This document shows, piece after piece, positions 12,038 to 19,670 of a stretch of 33,300 nucleotides of DNA. The notes under the pieces are model-generated. The model was not told the origin of the DNA and did not search any database. It was given only the letters and a program-made list of their open reading frames with translations. Origin of the DNA: a virus; IMG/VR virus record IMGVR_UViG_3300025138_000177, positions 1 to 33,300 of that record; one strand, given 5' to 3'. The translations under genes were made by a program, and so were the position numbers. The first letter of the stretch is position 1, and the number at the start of each line of letters is the position of its first letter.

Positions 12038-12783
12038 TGGATGCACTACAACAAGCAGTTATAAGTAAATTAAAAGATGATGCAGAATACTACAATGGAA
12101 TAGGTAAGAATTATTTATCCAATTCAGACATCAGCACATTGCTTACTAACCCTAAAGATTTTAGGACTCCACGAGAAGATAATAAAAATTTCGTCTACGG
12201 CAGATATTTTCATCAATTAATTCTTGAGCCAAAAAAAGCAAAAGACTTTTTAATTTGTGAAGCATCTTCTCGTAATACTAAACTCTACAAAGAATTTGTA
12301 GTAGAGAATAATATAGAGGTAGCTTTATTAGAAAAAGAGGCTAGAGAAACGGAGGAATTAGTTGATACTTTATTATCTAGTATGGACTTTGCTATGGAAA
12401 TAGAACAAGATACTAATAAGTATGAGGTGCCTATGATTACTGAAATAGGAGGTGTATTATGGAAAGGAAAGGCTGACATCATAACTCATAATAAAATTAT
12501 AGACATAAAAACTACAAGTAATTTAGATGCTTTTGAATACAATGCTAAATGGAAATACTTTTATTGTTCCCAAGCATATATATATGAAAAGCTATTTAAT
12601 AAACCTATGGTATTTATGGTAATAGAAAAAGGCAGTGGTCAGTTAGGATGGTTTGAGTGTGGTGCTGATTTTTTAGCCTTAGGAGAGCAAAAAGTAAATG
12701 AAGCCATTGAAGTATATCAGAATTATTATGGAGACCAAGCATCAAAAAATATTAAGAATCATTACATTAAAAAAACTTTATAA
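12037..12783 (+). CDS. PD-(D/E)XK exonuclease (RecE/RecB/YqaJ-like)
   Basis: The 248-residue protein shows the nuclease core: GRYFHQLIL with His59, KGKADIIT with Asp147, IIDIKTT with Asp156 and Lys158 (the D-x-K motif), and YFYCSQAYIYEKLF with the Q-x-x-x-Y motif near 179-183. Such enzymes degrade one strand of double-stranded DNA to leave 3' tails for recombination. It is coupled to the annealing-protein gene by TAATG. The C-terminal end (DQASKNIKNHYIKKTL) is basic. Processivity and polarity cannot be read from the sequence. Confidence 0.82.
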   Translation: MDALQQAVISKLKDDAEYYNGIGKNYLSNSDISTLLTNPKDFRTPREDNKNFVYGRYFHQLILEPKKAKDFLICEASSRNTKLYKEFVVENNIEVALLEKEARETEELVDTLLSSMDFAMEIEQDTNKYEVPMITEIGGVLWKGKADIITHNKIIDIKTTSNLDAFEYNAKWKYFYCSQAYIYEKLFNKPMVFMVIEKGSGQLGWFECGADFLALGEQKVNEAIEVYQNYYGDQASKNIKNHYIKKTL

Positions 12784-12960
12784 ATGAAACAAACAATTTT
12801 AAATCTTATGCAGTATATAAAAAATATACTACCTAAACTAACACCCAAAAATACTATTATGTGGATTGAAGTTCCAATGTCCGCAAATAGTAGGGATGAG
12901 AAACGTAACATTATTCTCGCAACAATAAGCCAATTGGAACAAACAATAAAAATAAATTAA
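12784..12960 (+). CDS. Small protein of unknown function, 58 aa
   Basis: The frame directly follows the exonuclease stop (TAA-ATG). The product begins MKQTILNLMQYIKNILPKLT and ends LEQTIKIN; the middle has WIEVPMSANSRDEKRNII. It has no cysteine and no clear membrane helix. The exact spacing between two recombination genes suggests a real gene, but there is no recognised domain and the function is unknown. It is too short for many gene callers. Confidence 0.5.
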   Translation: MKQTILNLMQYIKNILPKLTPKNTIMWIEVPMSANSRDEKRNIILATISQLEQTIKIN

Positions 12961-12962
12961 CT

Positions 12963-13211
12963 ATGTCAGATTACGAACACAAAGCAGGAAACGGAACATT
13001 ATTTAAAAACCCAAACAAAACTCCAGATAATAACCAACCAGAATATTCTGGGCAGATTATGACGCAAGATGGAAAACTACAACAAATTGCAGCTTGGCTG
13101 AAAGATGGTACTAAAGGAAAGTATATGTCTTTGAAGTTAAGCGAACCCTATGTTAAGGATAAAGCAAGTGCAGTAGAGTCTCAACCAAAGGATGAAGATT
13201 TACCATTTTAA
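12963..13211 (+). CDS. Putative small single-stranded DNA-binding protein
   Basis: The 82-residue product begins MSDYEHKAGNGTLFKNPNKT. It has a beta-rich middle (EYSGQIMTQDGKLQQIAAWL, KGKYMSLKLSEPY) and an acidic tail ending DEDLPF. That tail is the classical SSB C-terminal tip that recruits partner proteins. The middle resembles a shortened OB-like strand pattern seen in small phage proteins. Location after the annealing protein and exonuclease fits a replication/recombination role. The call rests mainly on the tip and the context. Confidence 0.6.
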   Translation: MSDYEHKAGNGTLFKNPNKTPDNNQPEYSGQIMTQDGKLQQIAAWLKDGTKGKYMSLKLSEPYVKDKASAVESQPKDEDLPF

Positions 13212-13218
13212 ATAAAAT

Positions 13219-13301
13219 AAAGAGAGGGAGCGGACACTACGTCCAAAAAATAACTCAATTAGATTTGAAGTTAATTTTCTTTCTAACTCTCTCTCTTTTT
13301 T
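13219..13301 (+). terminator. Long-loop purine/pyrimidine hairpin terminator with nested mini-hairpin
   Basis: AAAGAGAGGGAG (13219-13230) pairs with CTCTCTCTCTTT (13287-13298), with one G-U pair in RNA, and a T-run follows. Inside lies GGAC-ACTAC-GTCC (13232-13244). The layout matches 10516-10585. It probably ends the recombination operon, although an RNA product between the arms is possible. Confidence 0.6.
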
Positions 13302-13314
13302 AAATTATAGAATT

Positions 13315-13338
13315 AGAGTCGTATACGACTCTTTTTTT
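13315..13338 (+). terminator. GTCGT-N2-ACGAC palindrome, copy 5, with T-run
   Basis: AGAGTCGTATACGACTCT is a perfect 18-bp palindrome immediately followed by T residues (13332-13338), so it can form an intrinsic terminator. It shares the GTCGTATACGAC core with copy 1, suggesting a second role as a binding site. Confidence 0.6.
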
Positions 13339-13520
13339 ATGTCGATATGACAAATAAACATTTTTTGTACTTATAATAGAAAATAATAATTATATTTATG
13401 TTTTTATTTTACACTAACAAGAGTAATTATATGACATAAACGACATAACCCTTGACAATCAAACAATTATCTAAATTAAATCGACATAAATACGACATAC
13501 AAACGACATACAATGACATA
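13338..13520. repeat. GACATA repeat cluster B upstream of the primase gene
   Basis: Copies of (T/C)GACATA occur at 13338-13345 (TCGACATA on the minus strand), 13432-13439, 13441-13448, 13481-13489, 13492-13499, 13503-13510 and 13514-13520, the last overlapping the primase start codon. The right-hand three have an 11-bp spacing, about one helical turn. A related TTGACAA occurs at 13452. Together with cluster A (3141-3328) this is a likely iteron or operator array. Confidence 0.7.
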
Positions 13521-15927
13521 CACAATCACAATATTCCAAAACATAAAAGAGACAACAACTCCTTACCACGTTGATGTATCAGTTAGTCTAGACAGAATCA
13601 AAACAACTGGAGCATCTAAAGAACTGGTACAAAGGATTAGAAAAGAGAAGGACAAGACAAAAAGAAACGAACTAAAGAAGATGTTACCAGCTATTTGTTT
13701 TTCTGGAACGTTTAATAAAAGGCTTGATACGAGCCTTACAGACCACTCTGGGCTAATATGTCTAGATTTCGATGGTTACCCAAAGGTGAAGACAATGTTG
13801 GAGGATAAGGCTAATATTTCTAACAACCCTTTTGTGTTTGCAGTTTTTATATCACCCTCTGGTAATGGACTTAAAGTTTTAGTTAAGATTCCTAAAGACA
13901 AAGACAACCACATAAATTATTTTCAATCTTTACAACAACATTTTAATTCAGAATATTTTGATGCTACGTCAAAAAATATATCAAGAGTATGTTATGAGAG
14001 CTACGACCCATTGTTATATGCAAACCCAGAAAGTAAAGTTTGGGATGAGATACTTGAAGTAGAATACAAAGAAGTAAAAAAACATATAGACCCTTTAACA
14101 ATACCTATTACAGATGAAAATAAGATAGTAGAAATTTTAGTTAGATGGTGGGAGAAAAAATTCCCAATGAGCGAAGGACAAAGAAACCAACACACATATG
14201 TATTAGCCTCTGCATTCAACGACTATGGTGTACACGAAAGTTTAGCATCACATATCTTGACTCAATATGCTACAAAGGATTTTAATAATAACGAAATAGC
14301 AAGAACGATTAGGTCTGCCTATTCTCACTCTCACAACCACGGAACAAAGTATTACGAAGACAATGATAGAATTACCGAAGTTAAAAACAAACTAAGGCAG
14401 GGAGTACCAAAAAATGAAATTCGGTGTCAATTAGAAGATGACAATATTGATACCGAAGTAATTAACTCCGTCTTAGAAAGAGCCGATGAGGATAACAAGC
14501 ATCAAGTATTTTGGACTAAGTCAAATAAAGGTGTTATTAAAATTGTACACATATTATTCAAACAATTTTTAGAAGACAATGGATTTTATAAGTATTGTCC
14601 AGAAGGAGGAAGGAACTATGTTTTTGTAAAAGTATCTAACAACCTTATAGACCACACATCAGAAAAAGAAATAAAAGATTTTATACTAAACTCTTTGTTG
14701 AAGTTAGAAGACTTAACTATTTATAATTACTTTGCTGACCATACAAGATTTTTCAAAGATGAATTCTTAACTCTTTTATCTACCATTGATATTTATTTTA
14801 TAGGAGATACTAAAAAAGAGGCATATTTATATTATAGAAATTGTGCTGTAAAAATTACTGAAAATGAAATAATACCAATAGACTATATAGATTTAGGAGG
14901 TTACGTTTGGAGAGAGCAAGTTATAGATAGAATATTTACTATATGTAAAGTACACGATTGCGACTACAAACAATTTGTTTTTAATATTTGTGGTCAAGAC
15001 TTAGGAAGAGTAGCTACAATGGAAAGCACGATTGGTTATCTTATGCACGGATATAAAAACTTATCTTTCTCTCCAGCAGTAATTCTTAATGATGAGATAA
15101 TATCTGACAACCCAGAAGGAGGAACTGGAAAAGGACTGTTTATGAATGCTTTAAAACAAATGAAAAAATTAGTATTTATAGATGGTAAATCATTTAATTT
15201 TGAAAGGTCATTTGCATATCAAACAGTATCTGCAGATACCCAAATACTTTGTTTTGATGATGTAAAAAAACATTTTGAATTTGAAAGATTGTTTAGTGTA
15301 ATTACAGAATCTTTAACCTTGGAAAAGAAAAATAAAGATGCTATTATAATTCCTTTTTCTAAATCACCTAAAGTAGCTATCACCACTAATTATGCTTTGA
15401 AGGGTAGTGGTAACTCACACTCCAGAAGAAAATGGGAGATAGAACTACATCAGCACTACAATAAAAACTATTCTCCTTTAGATGAATTTGGTAAACTAAT
15501 GTTTGGAGATTGGGATGAGTCTGAATGGTGTATATTTGATAACTATATGGTTTATTGTTTACAATTACATTTAAACGAAGGACTTATAAAATCTGTATTT
15601 GTAAACCTAGCAGTAAGACATCTGTCTGCTGAAACAAGCCACGAATTTATAGAATGGTGTGGTTTACTTAAAGGACAAGAGACTAATAGAAAACTAATTA
15701 CAGAACAGAGGATATATAAAAATTACCTTTATCAAGAATTTATTGAAGACAACCCAGACTATGCTCCTAAATCTAAACTTACTATTTCTAGAACGAAGTT
15801 TAACAAATGGCTTTCAGCTTATGCTTTGTTTTATAGCGGTCAAATAGCAGTAGAAGGTAGAGATATGAATGGAAGGTGGATAATAATTAAAGAAAATGAA
15901 AGTGAACAAAACGAATTAGATTTTTAA
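13513..15927 (+). CDS. Primase-helicase: VirE-N/BT4734-like primase plus SF3-type helicase
   Basis: The 804-residue protein has a VirE-N/BT4734-like domain at about 25-175: LPAICFSGTFNKRLD, then HSGLICLDFDGYPK, SPSGNGLKVLVKIPKD and ISRVCYESYDP. This family belongs to the archaeo-eukaryotic primase-like group and is typical of Bacteroidota elements. The C-terminal half has a Walker A PEGGTGKGLF (Lys540), a Walker B ILCFDDV (Asp582, Asp583) and a TTNYALKGSGNSHSRRKWEI segment, the sensor/arginine region of D5-like SF3 helicases. It should prime and unwind phage DNA. The start ATG overlaps the last GACATA repeat, which suggests autoregulation or an adjacent origin. Confidence 0.85.
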   Translation: MTYTITIFQNIKETTTPYHVDVSVSLDRIKTTGASKELVQRIRKEKDKTKRNELKKMLPAICFSGTFNKRLDTSLTDHSGLICLDFDGYPKVKTMLEDKANISNNPFVFAVFISPSGNGLKVLVKIPKDKDNHINYFQSLQQHFNSEYFDATSKNISRVCYESYDPLLYANPESKVWDEILEVEYKEVKKHIDPLTIPITDENKIVEILVRWWEKKFPMSEGQRNQHTYVLASAFNDYGVHESLASHILTQYATKDFNNNEIARTIRSAYSHSHNHGTKYYEDNDRITEVKNKLRQGVPKNEIRCQLEDDNIDTEVINSVLERADEDNKHQVFWTKSNKGVIKIVHILFKQFLEDNGFYKYCPEGGRNYVFVKVSNNLIDHTSEKEIKDFILNSLLKLEDLTIYNYFADHTRFFKDEFLTLLSTIDIYFIGDTKKEAYLYYRNCAVKITENEIIPIDYIDLGGYVWREQVIDRIFTICKVHDCDYKQFVFNICGQDLGRVATMESTIGYLMHGYKNLSFSPAVILNDEIISDNPEGGTGKGLFMNALKQMKKLVFIDGKSFNFERSFAYQTVSADTQILCFDDVKKHFEFERLFSVITESLTLEKKNKDAIIIPFSKSPKVAITTNYALKGSGNSHSRRKWEIELHQHYNKNYSPLDEFGKLMFGDWDESEWCIFDNYMVYCLQLHLNEGLIKSVFVNLAVRHLSAETSHEFIEWCGLLKGQETNRKLITEQRIYKNYLYQEFIEDNPDYAPKSKLTISRTKFNKWLSAYALFYSGQIAVEGRDMNGRWIIIKENESEQNELDF

Positions 15928-16179
15928 ATGGATGATACAGAGGTGTTTGATATTGCTATTAGAAACTCTTATAAAGTTTTGTTTGAAAACAAAGATGAAG
16001 AAACAATAATTAACTCCCCTAGTTATTATTTTGCTCACGACCCCTTTCATCCTTATTCTAGAGAATTGTTAATTACAATGTTAGATTATTTTATATCAAA
16101 AGAAGAATATGAGAAATGCGAAAAAATAAATAAAGAACTACCTAAATGGAATTCAGAGAATATCAGACGGAAATTATAA
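15928..16179 (+). CDS. Small protein of unknown function, 83 aa
   Basis: The frame starts directly after the primase-helicase stop (TAA-ATG) and overlaps the next gene by 34 nt. The product begins MDDTEVFDIAIRNSYKVLFE, is acidic and helical, with PSYYFAHDPFHPYSREL in the middle and a basic C-terminus (ELPKWNSENIRRKL). I recognise no family; similar small genes often sit between phage replication genes. It may be a helicase partner. Confidence 0.6.
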   Translation: MDDTEVFDIAIRNSYKVLFENKDEETIINSPSYYFAHDPFHPYSRELLITMLDYFISKEEYEKCEKINKELPKWNSENIRRKL

Positions 16180-17375
16180 AAACAGGAACAGAAATAGTTA
16201 AAAACAAAGGATTTGTTTACCTGACTATGGAAGTAAGAACTGGTAAAACTCTTACAAGTTTAGGTATAGCGGATAAACTTAAATGTAAAAACGTTTTATT
16301 TATAACTAAAAAAAAAGCTATATCTTCTATTGAAAGTGATTATAGTCTGTTAAGCCCAGGCTTTACCTTCCAGGCAATAAACTATGAAAGCATTCACAAG
16401 TTACCTAAAATTAAATGGGATATGATAATTTGTGATGAAGCTCACTCTATGGGAGCTTATCCTAAACCAAGTAAGAGAGCTAAACAAGTAAAAGAACTTT
16501 TAAAATATTCTAATCCAAAAGTAATTTTACTATCTGGAACCCCAACCCCAGAATCTTATAGTCAAATGTACCATCAAGTTTATGGAATTCAATACAATCC
16601 TTTTTCTAGATACAAAAACTTTTATAGATTTTGTGATGACTATGTTAACGTAACCATAAGACCCATAGGAGGAATGTCTATTAGGCAATATGGAGGAGGA
16701 AAACCTAGTATTTTAGAAAAGATGCAACCCTACACGATTAGCTACACCCAAGCTGAAGCAGGATTTAAAGTTGTTACAACAGAAAAATTTTTAACAGTTA
16801 AATTAGAAGACACTACTTATTCTATTATAAACACATTGAAGAAAAATTTAGTTGTGCAGGGGAAAGAAGAGGTGATATTAGGTGATACCGCAGTAAAATT
16901 AATGAGTAAAATTCATCAATTATATTCTGGAACAGTTAAGTTTGAGTCAGGAAACTCTAAAGTTTTAGATTTAAACAAAGCAAGATATATAAAAGAAAAA
17001 TTTAATAATAAAAAAATAGGAATATTTTATAAATTTAAAGCAGAGCTGGACGCAATAAAAGAAGTTTATAAAGAAAACGTAACCACAGACTTAGATGAAT
17101 TTAATTCTACAAATAAATCAATTGCTTTACAAATTGTAAGTGGAAGAGAAGGAATATCATTACGCAAAGCTGAATGTTTAGTTTATTATAATATAGATTT
17201 TTCTGCCACATCTTACTGGCAGTCAAGAGATAGGATGACAACTAAAGATAGATTAAAAAATAATGTATACTGGATATTTGCTGAAAAAGGTATTGAACAA
17301 AAAATTTACAAAGCAGTTTCAAAAAAGAAAGACTATACTTTAAATCACTTTAAAAGAGATTTTTTATCATTATGA
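16146..17375 (+). CDS. SF2 (SNF2/DEAD-like) helicase
   Basis: The 409-residue length fits a minimal superfamily 2 motor. The start EFREYQTEII corresponds to the Q-like motif. Motif I is EVRTGKT (Lys34), motif II DEAH (97-100), motif III LSGTPTPES (129-137), and the C-terminal lobe has QIVSGREGISLRKAECLVYY and WQSRDRMTTKDR, motifs V and VI, with arginine fingers. Such phage SNF2-like proteins remodel or unwind replication and recombination intermediates. It overlaps the previous gene and is followed by a nuclease gene, consistent with the replication operon. No accessory domain is seen. Confidence 0.85.
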   Translation: MEFREYQTEIIKTGTEIVKNKGFVYLTMEVRTGKTLTSLGIADKLKCKNVLFITKKKAISSIESDYSLLSPGFTFQAINYESIHKLPKIKWDMIICDEAHSMGAYPKPSKRAKQVKELLKYSNPKVILLSGTPTPESYSQMYHQVYGIQYNPFSRYKNFYRFCDDYVNVTIRPIGGMSIRQYGGGKPSILEKMQPYTISYTQAEAGFKVVTTEKFLTVKLEDTTYSIINTLKKNLVVQGKEEVILGDTAVKLMSKIHQLYSGTVKFESGNSKVLDLNKARYIKEKFNNKKIGIFYKFKAELDAIKEVYKENVTTDLDEFNSTNKSIALQIVSGREGISLRKAECLVYYNIDFSATSYWQSRDRMTTKDRLKNNVYWIFAEKGIEQKIYKAVSKKKDYTLNHFKRDFLSL

Positions 17376-17380
17376 ATTTT

Positions 17381-17404
17381 AACAAAGAAATTTGTAACTT
17401 TGTT
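17381..17404 (+). promoter_or_regulatory. Inverted repeat with -7-like element before the VRR-NUC gene
   Basis: AACAAAG (17381-17387) and CTTTGTT (17398-17404) are perfect arms. TAACTTTG (17395-17402) matches TAnnTTTG but no TTTG is 20 nt upstream. The ATG lies only 6 nt after the element, so a transcript from here would be nearly leaderless. Confidence 0.4.
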
Positions 17405-17408
17405 ATAG

Positions 17409-17657
17409 ATGACTGAACAACAGATACAAAGTAAAAGAATAAAAGAATTAGAAGCAGAAGGGTACTATGTTTTAAAATTAATTAAAACTAATAAGAATGG
17501 AATTCCAGATGTTATAGCAATACCTCGTGGAAGTGATGTTTTGTTTAGTGAAATTAAAAAACCAAATGGCAGATTATCTATTTTACAAGAGTACAGATTA
17601 AAAGAACTAAATGAATATGGGTTTAAAACAGAAGTTTATAGAGGAGGAGAAGATTAA
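17409..17657 (+). CDS. VRR-NUC domain nuclease, 82 aa
   Basis: The product is a minimal VRR-NUC fold of the PD-(D/E)XK superfamily: GIPDVIAI with Asp34, then DVLFSEIKKPNGRLSILQEY with Glu48, Lys50 and Gln60 as the E-x-K and Q positions. Such phage proteins are thought to cleave branched or flap DNA during replication and recombination; family members include FAN1. The gene follows the SF2 helicase, with which such nucleases are often paired. The C-terminus overlaps the next gene. No other domain fits in 82 residues. Confidence 0.82.
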   Translation: MTEQQIQSKRIKELEAEGYYVLKLIKTNKNGIPDVIAIPRGSDVLFSEIKKPNGRLSILQEYRLKELNEYGFKTEVYRGGED

Positions 17658-17970
17658 GCCTTACGATGTAGACGATAAATTTCTTCAGCAGTTAAGAGAA
17701 CTTCCTATTAAAAAAAGTGTCCCCATTGCTATTCTAATGGATTTCAATGCAGACTCTCTTCCAGAACTAGACGGATGGACTCAAGCAGTAGGAGGAGTAA
17801 TTAAAACTCAACCAGCTATATTTTTTGAAATTGAATATTTAAAACAAGAAGATGAAACTCCTTTGTTTATGTCTATTCACGAAACTGATGCTGACGATTA
17901 TTTAGACCATATGTTAAACAAAACTATTTTAATTGAAGATGAAACAATCCGAACCGACTATAAATTTTAA
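17611..17970 (+). CDS. Protein of unknown function, 119 aa
   Basis: The first ATG overlaps the VRR-NUC gene by 47 nt and a second ATG at 17617 by 41 nt, so the true start is uncertain. The body is acidic: KPYDVDDKFLQQLRELPIKK, then PIAILMDFNADSLPELDGWT, then a beta-rich AIFFEIEYLKQEDETPLF. No family was recognised. It overlaps the second DnaA-like gene by 32 nt. Its acidic nature and position suggest a replication accessory protein, without direct evidence. Confidence 0.55.
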   Translation: MNMGLKQKFIEEEKIKPYDVDDKFLQQLRELPIKKSVPIAILMDFNADSLPELDGWTQAVGGVIKTQPAIFFEIEYLKQEDETPLFMSIHETDADDYLDHMLNKTILIEDETIRTDYKF

Positions 17971-18349
17971 TTCACCATACCTTTTAAGAAGTATTGTAAA
18001 TAAAGTGTGCAGGGTAAATGTTCTTTCAAAAAAAAGAAATAGAGAAATAGTAAATGCCAGAATGATTTATTCTAAAATTTTAAGAGATAGAAAATATTCT
18101 TATGTAGATATAGGAATGTCTCTTTTAAAAAATCACGCTAGTGTAATTCATTATTGCAAATCAGTAAACTGGCTTTTAAAATATGATAACAATTTGCAAA
18201 TAAAATATGAAAAATGTTTAGAGCTCTTCAGTTGTAAAGACGAGGAGATTCAAAACTTAAGCAAACCAGAATTAATAATTATGGTAAAAAAATTGGAAAA
18301 TACAAATAAATTATTATCTTTGGAAGTAAGCCGTCTATCAATAGACTAA
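17939..18349 (+). CDS. Stand-alone DnaA domain IV-like protein (copy 2)
   Basis: The ATG at 17939 (MKQSEPTINFNSPYLLRS) is preferred to the TTG at 17933. The N-terminal two thirds match copy 1 at 10751: VNKVCRV aligned with VDNVCRV, NARMIYSKILRDRKYSYVDI aligned with the A-R-x-x-x-Y helix, and KNHASVIHYCKSV as the H-x-[ST]-x-I-H signature. The C-terminal 40 residues form a coiled coil (ELIIMVKKLENTNKLLSLEV) that copy 1 lacks, suggesting dimerisation. It is a likely DNA-binding protein for origin or operator recognition. Confidence in the fold is moderate because only the signature region is clear. Confidence 0.65.
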   Translation: MKQSEPTINFNSPYLLRSIVNKVCRVNVLSKKRNREIVNARMIYSKILRDRKYSYVDIGMSLLKNHASVIHYCKSVNWLLKYDNNLQIKYEKCLELFSCKDEEIQNLSKPELIIMVKKLENTNKLLSLEVSRLSID

Positions 18350-18366
18350 ACCACGTCAATAAAGAA

Positions 18367-18381
18367 TATGTTACTAACATA
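18367..18381. promoter_or_regulatory. Palindrome adjoining the 18383 start codon
   Basis: TATGTTA-C-TAACATA is a perfect 15-bp inverted repeat ending one base before the ATG. It could be an operator, or a hairpin covering the ribosome-binding region. Confidence 0.4.
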
Positions 18382-18382
18382 A

Positions 18383-18571
18383 ATGGGAAGTAAAGGAGTC
18401 GAAAAGGATAAACTGAAATTCATCAATTACACGATGAACGAAATCCACGACTCTTTGAAGGTCATCTACGAAAGTTTTGTTGACGGAGAATACGCAGAAG
18501 TAAAAAGTGAATCTTCACGCATAATTAAAACTTTAAATTCTTTAAAAGAATCGGTGGAAGACGAAATTTAA
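18383..18571 (+). CDS. Small helical protein of unknown function, 62 aa
   Basis: The product begins MGSKGVEKDKLKFINYTMNE and is helical and acidic, ending SLKESVEDEI. It ends one nucleotide before the phosphoesterase gene, which it may help to translate or partner. A palindrome adjoins its start codon. No domain was recognised. Confidence 0.6.
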   Translation: MGSKGVEKDKLKFINYTMNEIHDSLKVIYESFVDGEYAEVKSESSRIIKTLNSLKESVEDEI

Positions 18572-18572
18572 A

Positions 18573-19670
18573 ATGACTGACTCAACCAAATACGGAGGGA
18601 AACGATTAAGGTTAAGTGCCGATGAGGTAGATATTATTAATGAGCACAGAGGAGATTCGGTAGATAACATAAATGGAAACACAGCTTTAGATATTCATCT
18701 AAAGGACAGAGGAATAAACAAGGATGATGTAGTAAGTGTAAAACATTGGCAAAGTATGTCTGGTGAATTACGTTTTTCTATTGTAACCAAAGAGAATCTT
18801 GGTTATGATGAAAATCAAATCTTTAAAAAGATTAATGATTATATAGAAAACTACGCTCCTACCTATGAAGTTAAATCTAAAAAACTTGGCGACCATTTGT
18901 TAGTTGTAAATCCTGCTGATATTCACATAGGTAAGTATGCTAATGAAATGGAAACAGGTGAGCATTATGATTGTGAAACAGCAGTAGATAGAGTTCTGGA
19001 AGGAGTCGCTGGTTTGGTCCACAAAGCAAAAGGTTTCTCTGTTGACAGAATATTATTTTGTATCGGAAACGACATACTTCATATCGACAACGTTTACGGA
19101 CAGACTACTAAAGGAACACACCAAGATACAGATGGTAAATGGTGGGAGCATTATGAAATTGCTTTAATGTTATATGTAAAATGCGTAGAAATACTGAGAG
19201 AAATTGCACCAGTAGATATTCTTCACAGTATGAGTAATCACGATTATCAAAGCGGTTTTCACCTGGCACATACTTTAAAAAGTTGGTTTAGAAATGCTAA
19301 AGACGTAAGGTTTGATATAGGTGTTTCTCATAGAAAGTATTATGTTTATGGAACTAACTTAATAGGATTAGAACACGGAGACGGAGCGAAAATGGAAAAC
19401 CTTCCATTACTGATGGCACAAGAAAATCCTAAAGATTGGTCGTTAACGACTCATCGTTACTGGTACTTACACCATATACACCACAAAGTAAAACATAAAT
19501 GGCTAGACGCTAAAGACTACATAGGAGTTACTGTAGAGTATATGAGGTCTCCCTCTTCTGCTGATAGTTGGCATTCACGAAAAGGCTTTACAGGAGCTCC
19601 AAAGGCTTGTGAAGCGTTTCTCCACCATAAGAATAGCGGACAAGTAGCTAGGCTAACACATTACTTTTAA
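18573..19670 (+). CDS. Calcineurin-like metallophosphoesterase
   Basis: The 365-residue product has the metallophosphoesterase ligand motifs in order: NPADIHIG (Asp116, His118), GNDILHIDN (Gly165-Asn-Asp167), SNHDYQ (Asn222, His223, Asp224), LEHGDG (His268, Asp270) and LHHIHHK (His300-304). The Mre11/SbcD-like arrangement suggests a DNA exonuclease or nucleotide phosphatase. The N-terminal 100 residues, with LSADEVDIINEHRG, resemble a helix-turn-helix-bearing domain, seen in related phage proteins. It is the last gene of the plus-strand block. Its stop overlaps that of the opposite-strand gene at 19667. Confidence 0.8.
   Translation: MTDSTKYGGKRLRLSADEVDIINEHRGDSVDNINGNTALDIHLKDRGINKDDVVSVKHWQSMSGELRFSIVTKENLGYDENQIFKKINDYIENYAPTYEVKSKKLGDHLLVVNPADIHIGKYANEMETGEHYDCETAVDRVLEGVAGLVHKAKGFSVDRILFCIGNDILHIDNVYGQTTKGTHQDTDGKWWEHYEIALMLYVKCVEILREIAPVDILHSMSNHDYQSGFHLAHTLKSWFRNAKDVRFDIGVSHRKYYVYGTNLIGLEHGDGAKMENLPLLMAQENPKDWSLTTHRYWYLHHIHHKVKHKWLDAKDYIGVTVEYMRSPSSADSWHSRKGFTGAPKACEAFLHHKNSGQVARLTHYF
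19439..19450. promoter_or_regulatory. GTCGTTAACGAC palindrome inside the phosphoesterase gene, copy 6
   Basis: The 12-bp core seen at copies 1-5 recurs here within coding sequence for Trp-Ser-Leu-Thr-Thr. The intergenic copies suggest binding sites; this one may be a bound site or a coincidence. Confidence 0.4.
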
